The notes below the pieces were generated by a model. The model was not told the DNA's origin and did not search any database. It saw only the letters and a program-made list of their open reading frames with translations. DNA of 64,000 nt from Conchocele bisecta (lineage: Eukaryota; Mollusca; Bivalvia; Lucinida; Thyasiridae): NCBI GenBank assembly GCA_029237695.1, contig CM055279.1, forward strand, positions 3,124,823 to 3,188,822, written 5' to 3'. Shown here piece by piece: positions 1 to 13,700 of the stretch. The position numbers and the translations under genes were made by a program. Numbering within the stretch: position 1 is the first letter of the stretch; every line of letters begins with the position of its first letter.

Positions 1-3000
1 CATGTGTATATGTTTTTAACAACTTGTTTAACAACATGTTAGTATATTTTTCGTGTGTTGTTTAAAACAACTGTTTACAACATGTAGTTATGTATATGTT
101 AAAACACAGTTTAACAACATGTAGTATATGTTACTTTAACAGTCACATTGTAGTTATATGTATGTTACAAACAGTTTAACACATTCAAACAGTTTAACAT
201 GTTAGTTATGTATTATTTGTACACACGTTTAACACATGTTAGTATATTGTTAACAACAGTTTACACAGTTTAGTTATTTATGTATATGTTTAACATACAT
301 GTTTAACAACATGTAGTTATATGATACCGTTAACAACCACAGTTTACAACCTGTAACAACATGTATATGTTTACACATTTTAACAACATGTAGTTATATG
401 TTAAATTTATGGTTAGACACAGTTTAACAACATGTAGTTATAAGTTATTTATGTTAGACACAGTTTAACAACTTTGAAAGTTAACATGTATGTTAAACAA
501 CAACAGTAAATGTAGTTATTTATGTATTATGACAAACAGTTTAACAACATGTTAGTTTAACATGTATATGTACACAGTTTAACATGTAGTTATGATATGT
601 TACACAGTTTAACACCTGTATTACATGTATATGTTACACAGCATTTAACAACATGTAGTTATATGTATATGTTACCTAACAGTTTACAAAAGTCATTTAT
701 ATATAAGTTACAAACAGTTTAAACAACATGTATTTTATTTGTTTTATGTTACATATAGTTATTTAACAACATTAGTTATATGTATATGTTACAAACAGTT
801 TAACAACATGTAGTTTTTATGTTACATGTATGTTACAAACGTTTAAAACAACATGTAGTTATATTAAACAGTTTTTAACAACATGTAGTTATATGTATAT
901 GTTACTAACGTTTAACAACATGTAGTTATATATGTTACAAACATTTAACATGTAGTTATATGTATATGTTCACACACAAAACATGGTTATATGTATATGT
1001 TACAAACAGTTTTTTAACAACATGTAGTTATATGTATATGTTACAAACAGTTTAACCAACATGTAGTTATATGTATATGTTACAAACAGTTTAACAACAT
1101 GTAGTTTTTTATACACACATTTAACATGTAGTATGTATGTTACACACAGTTTAACAACATGTAGTTATATGTTACAAACAGTTTAACAACATGTATTTTA
1201 TATATGTTCAAACAGTTTAACAACAGTAGTTATATGTTACAAACCGTTTAAAACAACATGTTTAGCTTATATGTAGTTATAAACAGTTTGCAACATGTTA
1301 TATGTATATGTTACAAACAGTTTAACAACATGTAGTTATATGTATATGTTAGAAACAGTTTAACAACATGTAGTTATATGTATATGTTACACACAGTTTA
1401 ACAACATGTAGTATGTATATGTTACAAACAGTTTAACAACATGTAGTTATATGTATATGTTACAAACAGTTAAACAACATGTAGTTATATGTTACAAACA
1501 GTTTAACAACATGTAGTTATATGTATATGTTACAAACATGTAGTTATATGTATATGTTGCAAACAGTTTAACAACATGTAGTTATATGTATATATTACAA
1601 ACAGTTTAACAACATGTAGTTATAACAGTTTAACAACATGTAGTTATATGTATATGTTACAAACAGTTTAACAACATGTAGTTATATGTTACAAACAGTT
1701 TAACAACATGTAGTTATATGTATATGTTACAAACAGTTTAACAACATGTAGTTATAACAGTTTAACAACATGTAGTTATATGTATATGTTACAAACAGTT
1801 TAACAACATGTAGTTATATGTTACAAACAGTTTAACAACATGTAGTTTATATGTATATGTTACAAACAGTTTAACAACATGTAGTTATATGTTACAAACA
1901 GTTTAACAACATGTAGTTATATGTATATGTTACAAACAGTTTAACAACATGTAGTTATATGTTACAAACAGTTTAACAACATGTAGTTATATGTATATGT
2001 TACAAACAGTTTAACAACATGTAGTTACATGTATATGTTACAAACAGTTTAACAACATGTAGTTACATGTATATGTTACAAACAGTTTAACAACATGTAG
2101 TTACATGTATATGTTTACAAACAGTTTTAACAACATGTAGTTACATGTATATGTTACAAACAGTTTAACAACATGTAGTTACATGTATATGTTACAAACA
2201 GTTTAACAACATGTAGTTACATGTATATGTTACAAACAGTTTAACAACATGTAGTTATATGTTACAAACAGTTTAACAACATGTAGTTATATGTATATGT
2301 TACAAACAGTTTAACAACATGTAGTTACATGTATATGTTACACACAGTTTAACAACATGTAGTTATATGTATATGTTACACACAGTTTAACAACATGTAG
2401 TTATATGTTACAAACAGTTTAACAACATGTAGTTATATGTATATGTTACAAACAGTTTAACAACATGTAGTTACATGTATATTTTACAAACAGTTTAACG
2501 ACATGTAGTTACATGTATATGTTACAAACAGTTGAACAACATGTAGTTATATGTATATGTTACAAACAGTTTAACGACATGTAGTTATATGTATATGTTA
2601 CAAACAGTTTAACAACATGTAGTTACATGTATATGTTACAAACAGTTTAACAACATGTAGTTACATGTATATGTTACAAACAGTTTAACGACATGTAGTT
2701 ACATGTATATGTTACAAACAGTTTAACGACATGTAGTTATATGTGTATATGTTACAAACAGTTTAACAACATGTAGTTATATGTATATGTTGCAAACAGT
2801 TTAACGACATGTAGTTACATGTATATGTTACAAACAGTTTAACGACATGTAGTTACATGTATATGTTACAAACAGTTTAACGACATGTAGTTATATGTGT
2901 ATATGTTACAAACAGTTTAACGACATGTAGTTATATGTGTATATGTTACAAACAGTTTAACGACATGTAGTTACATGTATATGTTACAAACAGTTTAACG

Positions 3001-3478
3001 ACATGTAGTTACATGTATATGTTACAAATAGTTACATGTATATGTTACAAACAGTTTAACAACATGTAGTTACATGTATATGTTACAAACAGTTTAACAA
3101 CATGTAGTTATATGTTACAAACAGTTTAACAACATGTAGTTATATGTTACAAACAGTTTAACAACATGTAGTTATATGTTACAAACAGTTTAACAACATG
3201 TAGTTATATGTTACAAACAGTTTAACAACATGTAGTTACATGTATATGTTACAAACAGTTTAACAACATGTAGTTATATGTATATGTTACAAACAGTTTA
3301 ACAACATGTAGTTACATGTATATGTTACAAACAGTTTAACAACGTGTAGTTACATGTATATGTTACAAACAGTTTAACAACATGTAGTTACATGTATATG
3401 TTACAAACAGTTTAACAACATGTAGTTATATGTATATGTTACAAACAGTTTAACAACATGTAGTTATATGTTACAAAC
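1..3478. repeat. 38/32-bp satellite array, continues off the left edge
   Basis: The unit is 38 bp, containing ACAAACAGTTTAACAACATG then TAGTTATATGTATATGTT. A 32-bp variant lacks one ATGTAT step. Copies from about 1260 to 3478 are clean and differ by single bases (ATATGT/ACATGT, AACAAC/AACGAC). Copies from 1 to about 1250 are ragged with many small indels, from decay at the array edge or from uncorrected sequencing error. No coding frame of note. Confidence 0.95.
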
Positions 3479-3735
3479 CTAATCGTTTCTTTCTTTGTTT
3501 GTTTGTTTGTTTGTTTGTTTAATGGTGTTTAACAACCTATCAACAGCTAAGGTCATGTTAGGCCGGGCAAACGGGTTCAATCCCGTTTTAACCTGCTGCA
3601 TTGGGGGAAAAAATATTTACATCGAGAATAAATATATTCACACCTGAAATTAGAATAACCTGACCTGGTGCCAGGTCCATACAACACCAATAAACCTAAT
3701 CGTAGATTTACCAGTAAATCAAACGTGGCCGTCAT
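3479..3735 (+). mobile_element. SINE-like element, family A
   Basis: Starts at a (TTTG)n tract, then GTGTTTAACAACCTATCAAC, GGTCATGTTAGGCCGGGC, GGGTTCAATCCC (resembles a Pol III B box) and ends near a GACCTGGTGCCAGGTCC inverted motif. The same layout recurs at about 9410, 16644, 23072, 28734 and, truncated, 29900. Confidence 0.75.
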
Positions 3736-3982
3736 CGGAGAACTGGGGCTTGAATCATTTTCCAATTTCATCAAATGAAAAAATTTGGGGATGCTGAATT
3801 TTCTGTTATTGATGAAAAAGTACTTACATTTAAATATTTTTTAGATTTAATACGTTTAATAACCAAAAGTTTGTCGGCAGCAAAACGTGGAACAGACAGT
3901 AGTTACATAGAGGATATTCCATCGTACATTTTGTACAGTAGTTACATTTCCGTAATACAATTTCTCTTACCAATATTTTTTT

Positions 3983-4135
3983 TTAACCCTTAGAATGTGA
4001 GAAACGAAAATTGTTTTCTTCTGTTGTTTTATAATTTATTGTCGTCTTTCTCGACAAAAACATGGTTTGATAGTGCTTTAGAATCATTTCCATTGGAAAT
4101 GATTCTAAAATGCTGGGGAAGCCAGATTCAAATAA
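3983..4135. mobile_element. Partial foldback MITE (family ACCCTTAGA)
   Basis: Contains ACCCTTAGAATGTGAG, TGGTTTGATAGTGCTTTAGA and the palindrome ATCATTTCCATTGGAAATGA. It is related to the three copies at 43060-43795 and partial copies at 9108 and 13305. Confidence 0.6.
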
Positions 4136-4261
4136 CTATATTGCTGATTTTTAAAAACAAGATGGCCGCGGCCTGCATGTCGCGCATTGGGGCGAGGCAT
4201 GGACACTAAAAAAAGAGATAAAGTATAACGAAAAACTTTAACCAAAAAACTTTAACCAAAA

Positions 4262-4485
4262 ACTTTAACCGGACACACGTACGTACGTACGCCAAAGTGC
4301 CGATTATATCGCGTTTTCCGCAAGCGGGCGCGACAAAAAGTGCCGACTATATCACGCTTTCTGCAAGCGGGTGCGACAAAAAATTGGGTTTGTCCCGGTG
4401 TCTACCCATGGTCAATACATTAGCCCGATCTGAAATTAAAAAAAAAGAATTCATTAGCCCGATCTGAAATTAAAAAAAAAGAATT
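4262..4485. repeat. Short direct duplications between exon 20 and the SINE
   Basis: An (ACGT)n run is followed by two copies of a ~57-bp unit starting AAAGTGCCGATTATATC and ending GCGACAAAAA, the usual end of a bivalve dispersed repeat. Two copies of a ~36-bp unit beginning TTAGCCCGATCTGAAATTAA follow. Confidence 0.7.
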
Positions 4486-4585
4486 TTCCTACCTACCTAC
4501 CTACCAACCCAACTTGAAAATGCAGGGTCGGGAGATTGGAAATCCTATTTAAGTGTGGCCCAGATGACAACATTTCATAACCTAC

Positions 4586-4734
4586 CATAATTTCCTGCAA
4601 TAGAATCGCGTGGCCATCTCCATCTGTTGTTTCTCGTGTTCTCGTTCCCGTTTTCGTCTTCGTACAAACGTCGTCCACACCCGCGCCACTCGCCGAGCCA
4701 ACAAGTGTTGGTAACACTCGCCCGCGATCACGAC
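4586..4734 (-). CDS. SFI1: SFI1 exon 20, last seen (149 nt or terminal)
   Basis: Acceptor gttgttgtag, phase 0 as exon 19 requires. It encodes VVIAGECYQHLL and RRVARVWTTFVRRRKREREH, then EKQQMEMATRFYC. Two endings are possible: splicing at GTAGGT after 4586, or read-through to a TAG two codons later, giving a C-terminus of KLW. SFI1 proteins usually have a further non-repeat tail, so splicing to an exon left of the window is plausible, but I see no such exon between 3480 and 4585. Confidence 0.75.
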
Positions 4735-7700
4735 CTACAACAACGGTGATGAAACAGTGCAGACTGGGACTGAGAAATTGCCACATGGGTGGGCTATAGA
4801 ATTAAAATATGGTTGATGATAAAGCAGTATTGGACGTTTTAAGTCAATCCGATTTATGTTTGCATAGATAATGGGTACCCGAAAACTTTAATGCAAATCT
4901 TACGGATGGACAGACGGACGTACCAACATTTTGGGTCTATGGGGTATTTCCATTGTTTGAAGAACAAAGAAAAAGCCCCTAAACATCAATAGAATTTATA
5001 TGAGCTTACGGAGTAAATCAAAGGAATCTTTTGTGTTAGGCCACGCCCCTAACCTCTTAAACCGCCGGACGTTGGACCGGACATACAAACACTATATACC
5101 CGTAGACATACTTCATATGTCGGTATAAAAATAGAAACTAATTGAGCATCATTCTTGTAATTTACAGGTTTTTATAACAATTGAAAACACTGATAATTGA
5201 ATGTTGGAAATTTTTCAGAAAATGAAGTTTCATGTCCAGTAGCCGATTTCATAAAAATTGCAAAGTATACTTTAATATCTAGCAATATATACTTTGAGGG
5301 ATTAATAATTTATTTTTCCCAAAATGCATTATTTCACATAGAACTAACCACTGCATGTCATATATTTGATGATTGAAATTATGTGGAATTATTATAGTGA
5401 ATTTATATAAATTCAGTATAATAACAAGTTGTCAGAAGACAACGAAGCTCGCCTGTTGGCAGCCTTCACTCAAACTTTGCACAGTTATATAAAAAACATG
5501 AATATTATATAACTTGCCCTTGGGTTAAGGGGTGTACGGTGCACCTTGACATTGGGGTCAGTGGTGGAAGGTGGGCCGTGGATTTGCTATAGCATGATAT
5601 AGCATATTAAGATGAATGCATGTATGAAATATCAATGCGCTCCCTGAAAACAGAAGTTATACAAAATTTAACCCAAGGTTAAGTTTATGAACGCACTAAA
5701 TTGGTGATTTAGCTATTCTACAGCATGATAGCTATTCATAGGAGGAATGCATGTATGAATGCTAAGTTTTGTGACCTTGGGAAAGGGGTTTTTGTGGTCA
5801 TGATTTGCTGTAGCACAATAGAGGATCATCAGATGAATGCATATATGAAATATCAAGATGTTCCCTGTAAAGAAACAGAAGTTATAAAAAAGACATTTAC
5901 TCCAACGTTAAGTTTATGATGTTGATCTTGGGGAAAGGGGTGGGGAAAAGGGGTGGGGATGGGACATGGATTTGCTGTAGCACAATAGAGGATCATCAGT
6001 TTATGAACATGCTAAATTTGTGACCTTGACCTTGGGGTAAGGGTTTGTTGGTGGGTCGTGGATTTACTACAGCATGATAGAGGGTCATCTGAGGAATGCA
6101 TGTATGAAATATCAAGGCGTTCCATGAAAGGAAACAGATGTTATAAGACATTTACCCCAACATTAAGTTTATGAATGTGCTAAGTTTGTGACCTTGACCT
6201 TGGGGTAAGGGGAGGGAGGTGGGTCATGGATTTGCTATCGCACGTTAGAGTATCATCACATGAATGCATGTATGAAATATCAAGGCGTTCCATGAAAGAC
6301 ATTTACCCCAACGTTAAGTTTATGAATGTGCTAAGTTTGTGACCTTGACCTTGGGGTAAAGGGAGGGAGGTGGGTCATGGATTTGCTATCGCACGATAGA
6401 GTATCATCACATGAATGCATGTATGAAATATCAAGGCGTTCCATGAAAGACATTTACCCCAACGTTAAGTTTATGAATGTGCTAAGTTTGTGACCTTGAC
6501 CTTAGGGTAAGGGCTTGGTGGTGGGTCATGGATTTGCTACAGCATGATAGAGTGACATCTGAGGAATGCATGTATGAAATAACAAGGTGTTCCATGAAAT
6601 GGAAACAGATAGTTTATAAGAACACCACCCCAACGTTAAGTTTGTGGACGCCGACGACGCCGGGGGTACCCCATAAGCTCTTCGGCACTTCGTGCAGGCG
6701 AGCTAATAAAAATTAATAAATTTATCCTTAAATTGAAAATTTCTCCCTCAAAGTATACTTTGCTACATAAGTATGCTTTGCAATGTTGGGGAAATAGGCT
6801 ACAGATCATGCACAGACCATTCTGGGCTAATACCCATATATAGTACTTGCCCAAAGCCAATCAGCACTCACTGTAGCAAGCTGGATAGGTGATTTTTTAA
6901 AAGTGAAAGGGTTTAACAACCTAACAACAGCTAAGGCCATATAGAGATGGGACAGGCCTTGGTTTGAATTGTCATCTTAAAGAACAGTGGAATGGAAATG
7001 CTATGAAAGTAATATTATCATGCCTTATTATATTTCCGAATGTGGATGTTTGATTACTATGTTTTTCATCTAAATTGCAGACTATTACCTTGAGTCTGAA
7101 GTCCCAGTGTGTGAGCGCGTCCCTCATCAACCTATCATTATTGTCATTGACGACCTTGTTGGCCGTTTCCGTGAGTATGAGACAATACTCGAATCTCGTC
7201 GTCAGGCTGTACCAGTACGATCGCAGCATCCGCTCGTTACGACGGCGCGTAAACTGGGCCTCCAGGCGACGTAGGTTCGTGCATTTCCGCGTGTAGACCA
7301 GCCACGCCTTGAACACCCTGGAATAGTTATGGGAAATTCGGATGAGAATCATCTATTTACTCTTCTCAAGGGTGTGAGCGACACATTGTGAGAAAATAGG
7401 AAATTCGTAAAAAATGTGACAATAAAGAAGAAACCCATTATGTGACCCCCATATGATTTTTGGGCAGTTTCATTAAAATCCAGCACTTTTTAATTTTTTT
7501 TAAATTTTATTAAAACAGGAAATCCTCCATGGAATCTACTATTTAATGTTATATACCCTTACAAAATGGAACATGGAAAATCAAGGAAACTACTATTTAA
7601 TGTTATATACCCTTACAAAATGGAACATGGACAATCAAGGAATCTACTATTTAATGTTTATACCATTACAAAATGCAACATGGACAATCAAGGAATCTAC

Positions 7701-10700
7701 TATTTAATGTTATATACCCTTACAAAATGGAACATGGAAAATCAAGGAATCTACTATTTAATGTTTATACCATTACTAAAATGGAACATGGACAATCAAG
7801 GAATCTACTATTTAATGTTATATACCCTTACAAAATGGAACATGGAAAATCAAGGAATCTACTATTTAATGTTATATACCCTTACAAAATGGAACATGGA
7901 AAATCAAGGAATCTACTATTTAATGTTTATACCATTACAAAATGGAACATGGACAATCAAGGAATCTACTATTTAATGTTATATACCCTTACAAAATGGA
8001 ACATGGACAATCAAGGAATCTACTATTTAATGTTATATACCCTTACAAAATGGAACATGGACAATCAAGGAATCTATTATTTAATGTTATATACCCTTAC
8101 AAAATGGAACATGGACAATCAAGGAATCTACTATTTAATGTTATATACCCTTACAAAATGGAACATGGACAATCAAGGAATCTACTATTTAATGTTTTAT
8201 ACCATTACAAAATGGAACATGGACAATCAAGGAATCTACTATTTAATGTTTATACCCTTACAAAATGGAACATGGACAATCAAGGAATCTACTATTTAAT
8301 GTTTATACCCTTACAAAATGGAACATGGACAATCAAGGAATCTACTATTTAATGTTTATACCATTACAAAATGGAACATGGACAATCAAGGAATCTACTA
8401 TTTAATGTTTATACCATTACAAAATGGAACATGGACAATCAAGGAATCTACTATTTAATGTTATAATACCCTTACAAAATGGAACATGGACAATCAAGGA
8501 ATCTACTATTTAATGTTTATACCATTACAAAATGGAACATGGACAATCAAGGAATCTACTATTTAATGTTATATACCCTTACAAAATGGAACATGGAAAA
8601 TCAAGGAATCTACTATTTAATGTTTATACCCTTACAAAATGGAATGGCATGGACAATCAAGGAATCTACTATTTAATGTTTATACCATTACAAAATGGAA
8701 CATGGACAATCAAGGAACTACTATTTAATGTTTATACCATTACAAATGGAAACATGGACAATCAAGGAATCTACTATTTAATGTTTATACCATTACAAAA
8801 TGGAACATGGACAATCAAGGAATCTACTATTTAATGTTTATACCATTACAAAATGGAACATGGACAATCAAGGAATCTACTATTTAATGTTATATACCCT
8901 TACAAAATGGAACATGGACAATCAAGGAATCTACTATTTAATGTTATATACCCTTACAAAATGGAACATGGAAAATCAAGGAATCTACTATTTAACCTTT
9001 ATACCATTACAAAACAGAGACAATCATGGGTAACTCTCAATTAAACAATTTACGTGGACTTCATAATGTAACTAAATTTCCTGAGGTGTATGGTATGTTA
9101 CATGATGTTTAACCCTTAGAAGGCGGGAACCGAAAACTGTCGTCTGCTGTTGTAACTTATTTTGAATTTTCTCTAAATAAAAACATGGTTTGGCAGCATT
9201 TTAGAATCATTTCCATAAAGTGCTGTCAAAAACCTTTTTTTTTATAAGAAAAATGGAAAATAAAAAATAAACAGCACGACGAAACAAATAACAAACCACA
9301 AATCCACGGCGGCTCCAACTACTTCATTGATGAAGGTATTGGACAGACATGTTGCATGAGAGCACGAGATATGAGAACATACTGAGAAATATGAAAGATT
9401 ATTTAACTATTTAGTTAATGGTGTTTAAAGGCCTGTCAACAGCTATTTAAGGTAATTTTAGGCTGGGTTAACGGGGTCGAATCCCATATTTCACCTGTTA
9501 TGATGGGGGAAAATCCCAAATTCAGAACTGAATATTTACATTGAAAATTTCTAAGGATGTTCTCCAAATTCATTCTCCAAATCAGGCAGTTTGATTGGCC
9601 GAGACGGACTATAGCTCACCCTCAACCATCAAACTTCTTCATTTTGAACACGAGTACAAGCTCAGTAACATTTAAAATCACAGCCCTACTTATCAGACAT
9701 ATAAATTTGTACTCAAAACCCGGCAGTTTGATTGGCTGAGATTGAGTACAGCTCAGCCTCGACCAATCAAACTTCCTGATTTTGAGCACGAGATCCATCA
9801 CCAAGCTCAGAATGTTAAATACAAGTACAACATAATCACACACCCAGATATCCGAGATCATGTTTTGAAAGTTAACTCTTAGCTAGCGGTGAAAATAACA
9901 GCCAACAAATTAGGAGTATTTTTCTTATTTCTCTCTGTATTCAAATATGTCTTGGGATTCCATTAGACATGAGTCCCTAGGACTCAATTCTAATGAACTT
10001 CCAAGATATCTCATGATATCTACATTGAGAAACAAAAGAAAATAAAATTAATTTTGTCTGCTATTTTTTAACTATTTATAGCCTACAAATTTCCCAGCAT
10101 GCAAAGAGTTAAAGACCTAATATTTACACGCACAGCTATAAGAGATATTACTCACGTGAGCTGTATCTTGAGATTGGCGTGGCCGCGGATGGATTTACGA
10201 GCCTTGGCGATGTTGTACCAGTATAGGAAGTAGCCCTTCTGTACACCGGCTGCCCGACGTGCCTGGAACTCTGCCATGTGGGCGTGGCGAACTCGGATCT
10301 CTGGAATGGCATAGAAAAACCTAGTATAGGTTCCTGTTCTTTGTAAGCAGTTCATATTACGAAACGGGAGCACATTCTAACAATTATAGTAAATTTACTG
10401 ATGCTTCTAATGATGTTTAAAACGTGACAACGTCAGCGTCAAAACAGTTATGCTTTGTCACGAATTTAGGAACGTCTTTTTGAACGTCTTTATTATATTT
10501 GTTTTGGCATAACAACGTTAGCGCACAATACGAATTAGGGCGATGCGGCCAGCCAATCAAATTCGCTCCAGTTATTATTACACGTGTGTCACAACACATT
10601 TATGAAATGGGTTACAACATAACAAGGTTTTCATGTGATAAGCTGTGTTATCAGTTGGCCGCCCACCTCTAGAAGTCACCCTCCAATGGTAGACGTAGGC

Positions 10701-13700
10701 GGTGAGCAGCTTCATGTTAAACACACGTTGTGCCTGGCGTTTCATTCGAGAAAATATTGCGAACCAATGGTCCCAGATCAGCCAGTCGTTCGCTCCTTTG
10801 CAGATTTACAAGTCATCGACCTCTAGCCATCACCTTCCAGTGGTAGCCATAGGCGGCGTTATCAGATTTACAAATACCATCATATATCCTTAGTTTTCAA
10901 AATGATAGTAGACTATTTATGACTACATGTATTTATATTTTATTCGCCACCCACCTCTAGCGGTGACCCTCCAATGGTAGCCATATGTGGCTTTATCAGA
11001 TTTACAAACACCTAAATCATCATAAATCCTTAGTTTTAAAAATGATAGTAGACTATTTATGACTATTTATATTTTATTCGCCACCCACCTCTAGCGGTGA
11101 CTCTCCAATGGTAGCCATAGGTGGCTTTATCAGATTTACAAACACCTAAGTCATCATAAATCCTTAGTTTTCAAAATGATAGTAGACTATTTATGAATAT
11201 TTATATTTTATTCGCCACCCACTTCTAGCGGTGTTTCTAGAAGTGACCCTCCAATGATAGCCATAGGTGGCTTTATTAGATGTACTAAACACCCAATGTC
11301 ATCGTATATCCTTAGTTTTCAAAATGATAGTTGACTATATTTTATTCGCCACCCACCTCTAGCGGTGACCCTCCAATGGTAGACATAGGCGACGAGCATA
11401 TTAATGTCATACACGCGCTGTGCCTAATTCATAGTTTCTCATTCTGTAACGTAAAACGTTACCTGATAAATAGAATACCATGCTAGTGTCTTTTGGTATT
11501 AAGATTATCAGTCTCGGCTCGGAAACGGTAGGAATTCCTCGGCGAGCCTTGGAATTCCTTTGTGTTTCCTAGCCTTGCCTGATAAACTTGATATTACAAG
11601 ACACAAGCCTGGTATTCTCTATTTACAACATTCACACACCTCTAGCGGTGACCCTCCAATGGTAGATGTGGGCGGCGAGCAGCTTCATGTTATACACGCG
11701 CTGTGCCTGGCGAGCTAGCAGTTCGGTCCTCCATGTAGAGAGGTAGGCGGACACGAGGGTGGAGTTCTTGTCCGCGAGGTAGACGTTCAGCACCGCCGTC
11801 CGCGATAGATGTTTCTTGTACGCTCGGCGCCACTTCTCGAAGTAGTGTCGCACCTGGGGGGATTGGGTTGGTTGGTTTGGATGGGGTTTGTTTGTTTGGT
11901 TGACTGGGTTTAGTTGGTTGGTTGGTTTTTTGTTGGTTGGTGGGTGGGTTGACTCGTTGTTATTTGTGGCTGTGACTGGAGAAATGGGTTTCATCGATGG
12001 AATGGAGAACAATGCAAATCCTGATCAGACTGTACGAATGCACATGCTGATATGGATCTACACTGGTCTCAAAACCCATAAGCCTCATTTGTTCAGGCAC
12101 AGCCAAATTTGTTGATATATTGATTGATTGATTGATTGATTGATAGTATTGAATGGTCAGGCTTTAACCTGTTAACCTCAATGTATCTCAAATGAACGAC
12201 TGCAAGGTAATGATAAGACAAATCCATTTATGGTGAGTTTTAAACCCCTGAAAAACACGGAGGCAACAACATTGGTACGGGAGGGGGGAATCTTTCAAAT
12301 GTCCATCGCATTTGCAGATTTCCTGCGTTCTAGACAATTTTAGAGCAATAGCAAATTTTGCAACCATAGAGAATTGCAGAACAATTGATGATATGATAGG
12401 CTTGTCCACATTGGTAAACATCCGAGGCATAACATTACATGGTCACGAATAGTCAAATCACGATCGGCTTTTATGATGAAAGCTTAAAATAATAATAAAA
12501 ACATCCGGAAAATATCACCGAAGCAGTTGCCTTGGTGTGCCTCAACGTGGCTACAAAACATTCACTAACGCTATTAGATCAGTTTCACTCGTCAAATTGT
12601 TGTGAGTATTTTGTACTCCCACTGTTGATAATCAATGCGTATTCAGGTAAAATAAGTGTGTAATATACACCATCTTATCTGGAGCTATCAATATCATATC
12701 AGCCACTTTGGCCAACTTACATGTTGTTGTTGTAGCTGCCATGCCAACACTTGGCAGCGCGACTCCTGTACTTTATGTCTCCACACGCGGGCCATACGTA
12801 ACACACGACCCTGGACGATACGTTCGTGGTCAGCCTTCTCGTCCAATCGGAGGTGGTAGGCATCGCGCCACTGTCGGAAACACCGCTGGGCCTACAAGGA
12901 AGTTGGCTTAAAAGTACATGCCCACCCAGTAGGCACGAACTGTTCTTTATAGGAATTAAATAAGTGTATAATTGAGTCACTATTCCACCAGTTCTAAAAC
13001 TTACGAGTGCCCGCTATACAGATATAATCATTATTTTACTGATAGTGACTCGCAGTGGTATACGGCTATTTTCATATGCAAATGAGGCATAATATTTTTT
13101 AATTATTTATTATTTTCGACAGACTATAAAGTATGATCATTGCACATCAAAAAATTAATGCAGAGAATAAATAGTAATGTCCGTTAACATTTTTAGGAAA
13201 CACGGTTATCGCCCCTGATATCAGTGTAGAAAGTTACGTCTGATATAAAATGTATAATGCCAATCAATACGTGGGGTAATAATGAATGAATAAATAAACT
13301 GCTGAATTAAATTGTGTCGCCTGCTGTTTATTTTCAATTTTCTTCATTAAAAACATGGTTTGACAACACTTTAGAATCGTTTCCATTGGAATGAACATAT
13401 GGATGATATAAAGAGGTACATGAAGTTTCAAGTGGTCATACGGTAAAGAAGTTTATATCAGAATGGAAAAATGTGACGGGACGAACAGACGGACGGACGG
13501 ACATACTTACGAGACGTACATTGTGGGGTTCCTAACCCTAACCCATCCTAAATCAGACCCCGTAAAGACCAATCAAACAGAAAAAACAACCCCATAAGAC
13601 AAAATAACCCCACAAGAGCAATTCATAACGGGGTTAAAACGAAATAAACATCTCTTAACAAGTCTATCACTGTGTGGTTAACCTCACAATGTAGCTCTCG

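Noticed and set aside
4200..4270. Repeated AACTTTAACC as a telomere-like tract
   Set aside because: Only three short copies, next to a common dispersed-repeat end.
7528..9013. Several overlapping open frames of up to 208 codons in the 54-bp array
   Set aside because: The unit length is a multiple of three, so the frame stays open by construction. There are no splice or promoter signals and no variation favouring a protein.
13530..13545. CCTAACCCTAACCC as interstitial telomere
   Set aside because: It is inside a small TIR insertion and only two units long; animal telomere repeats would need a longer run.
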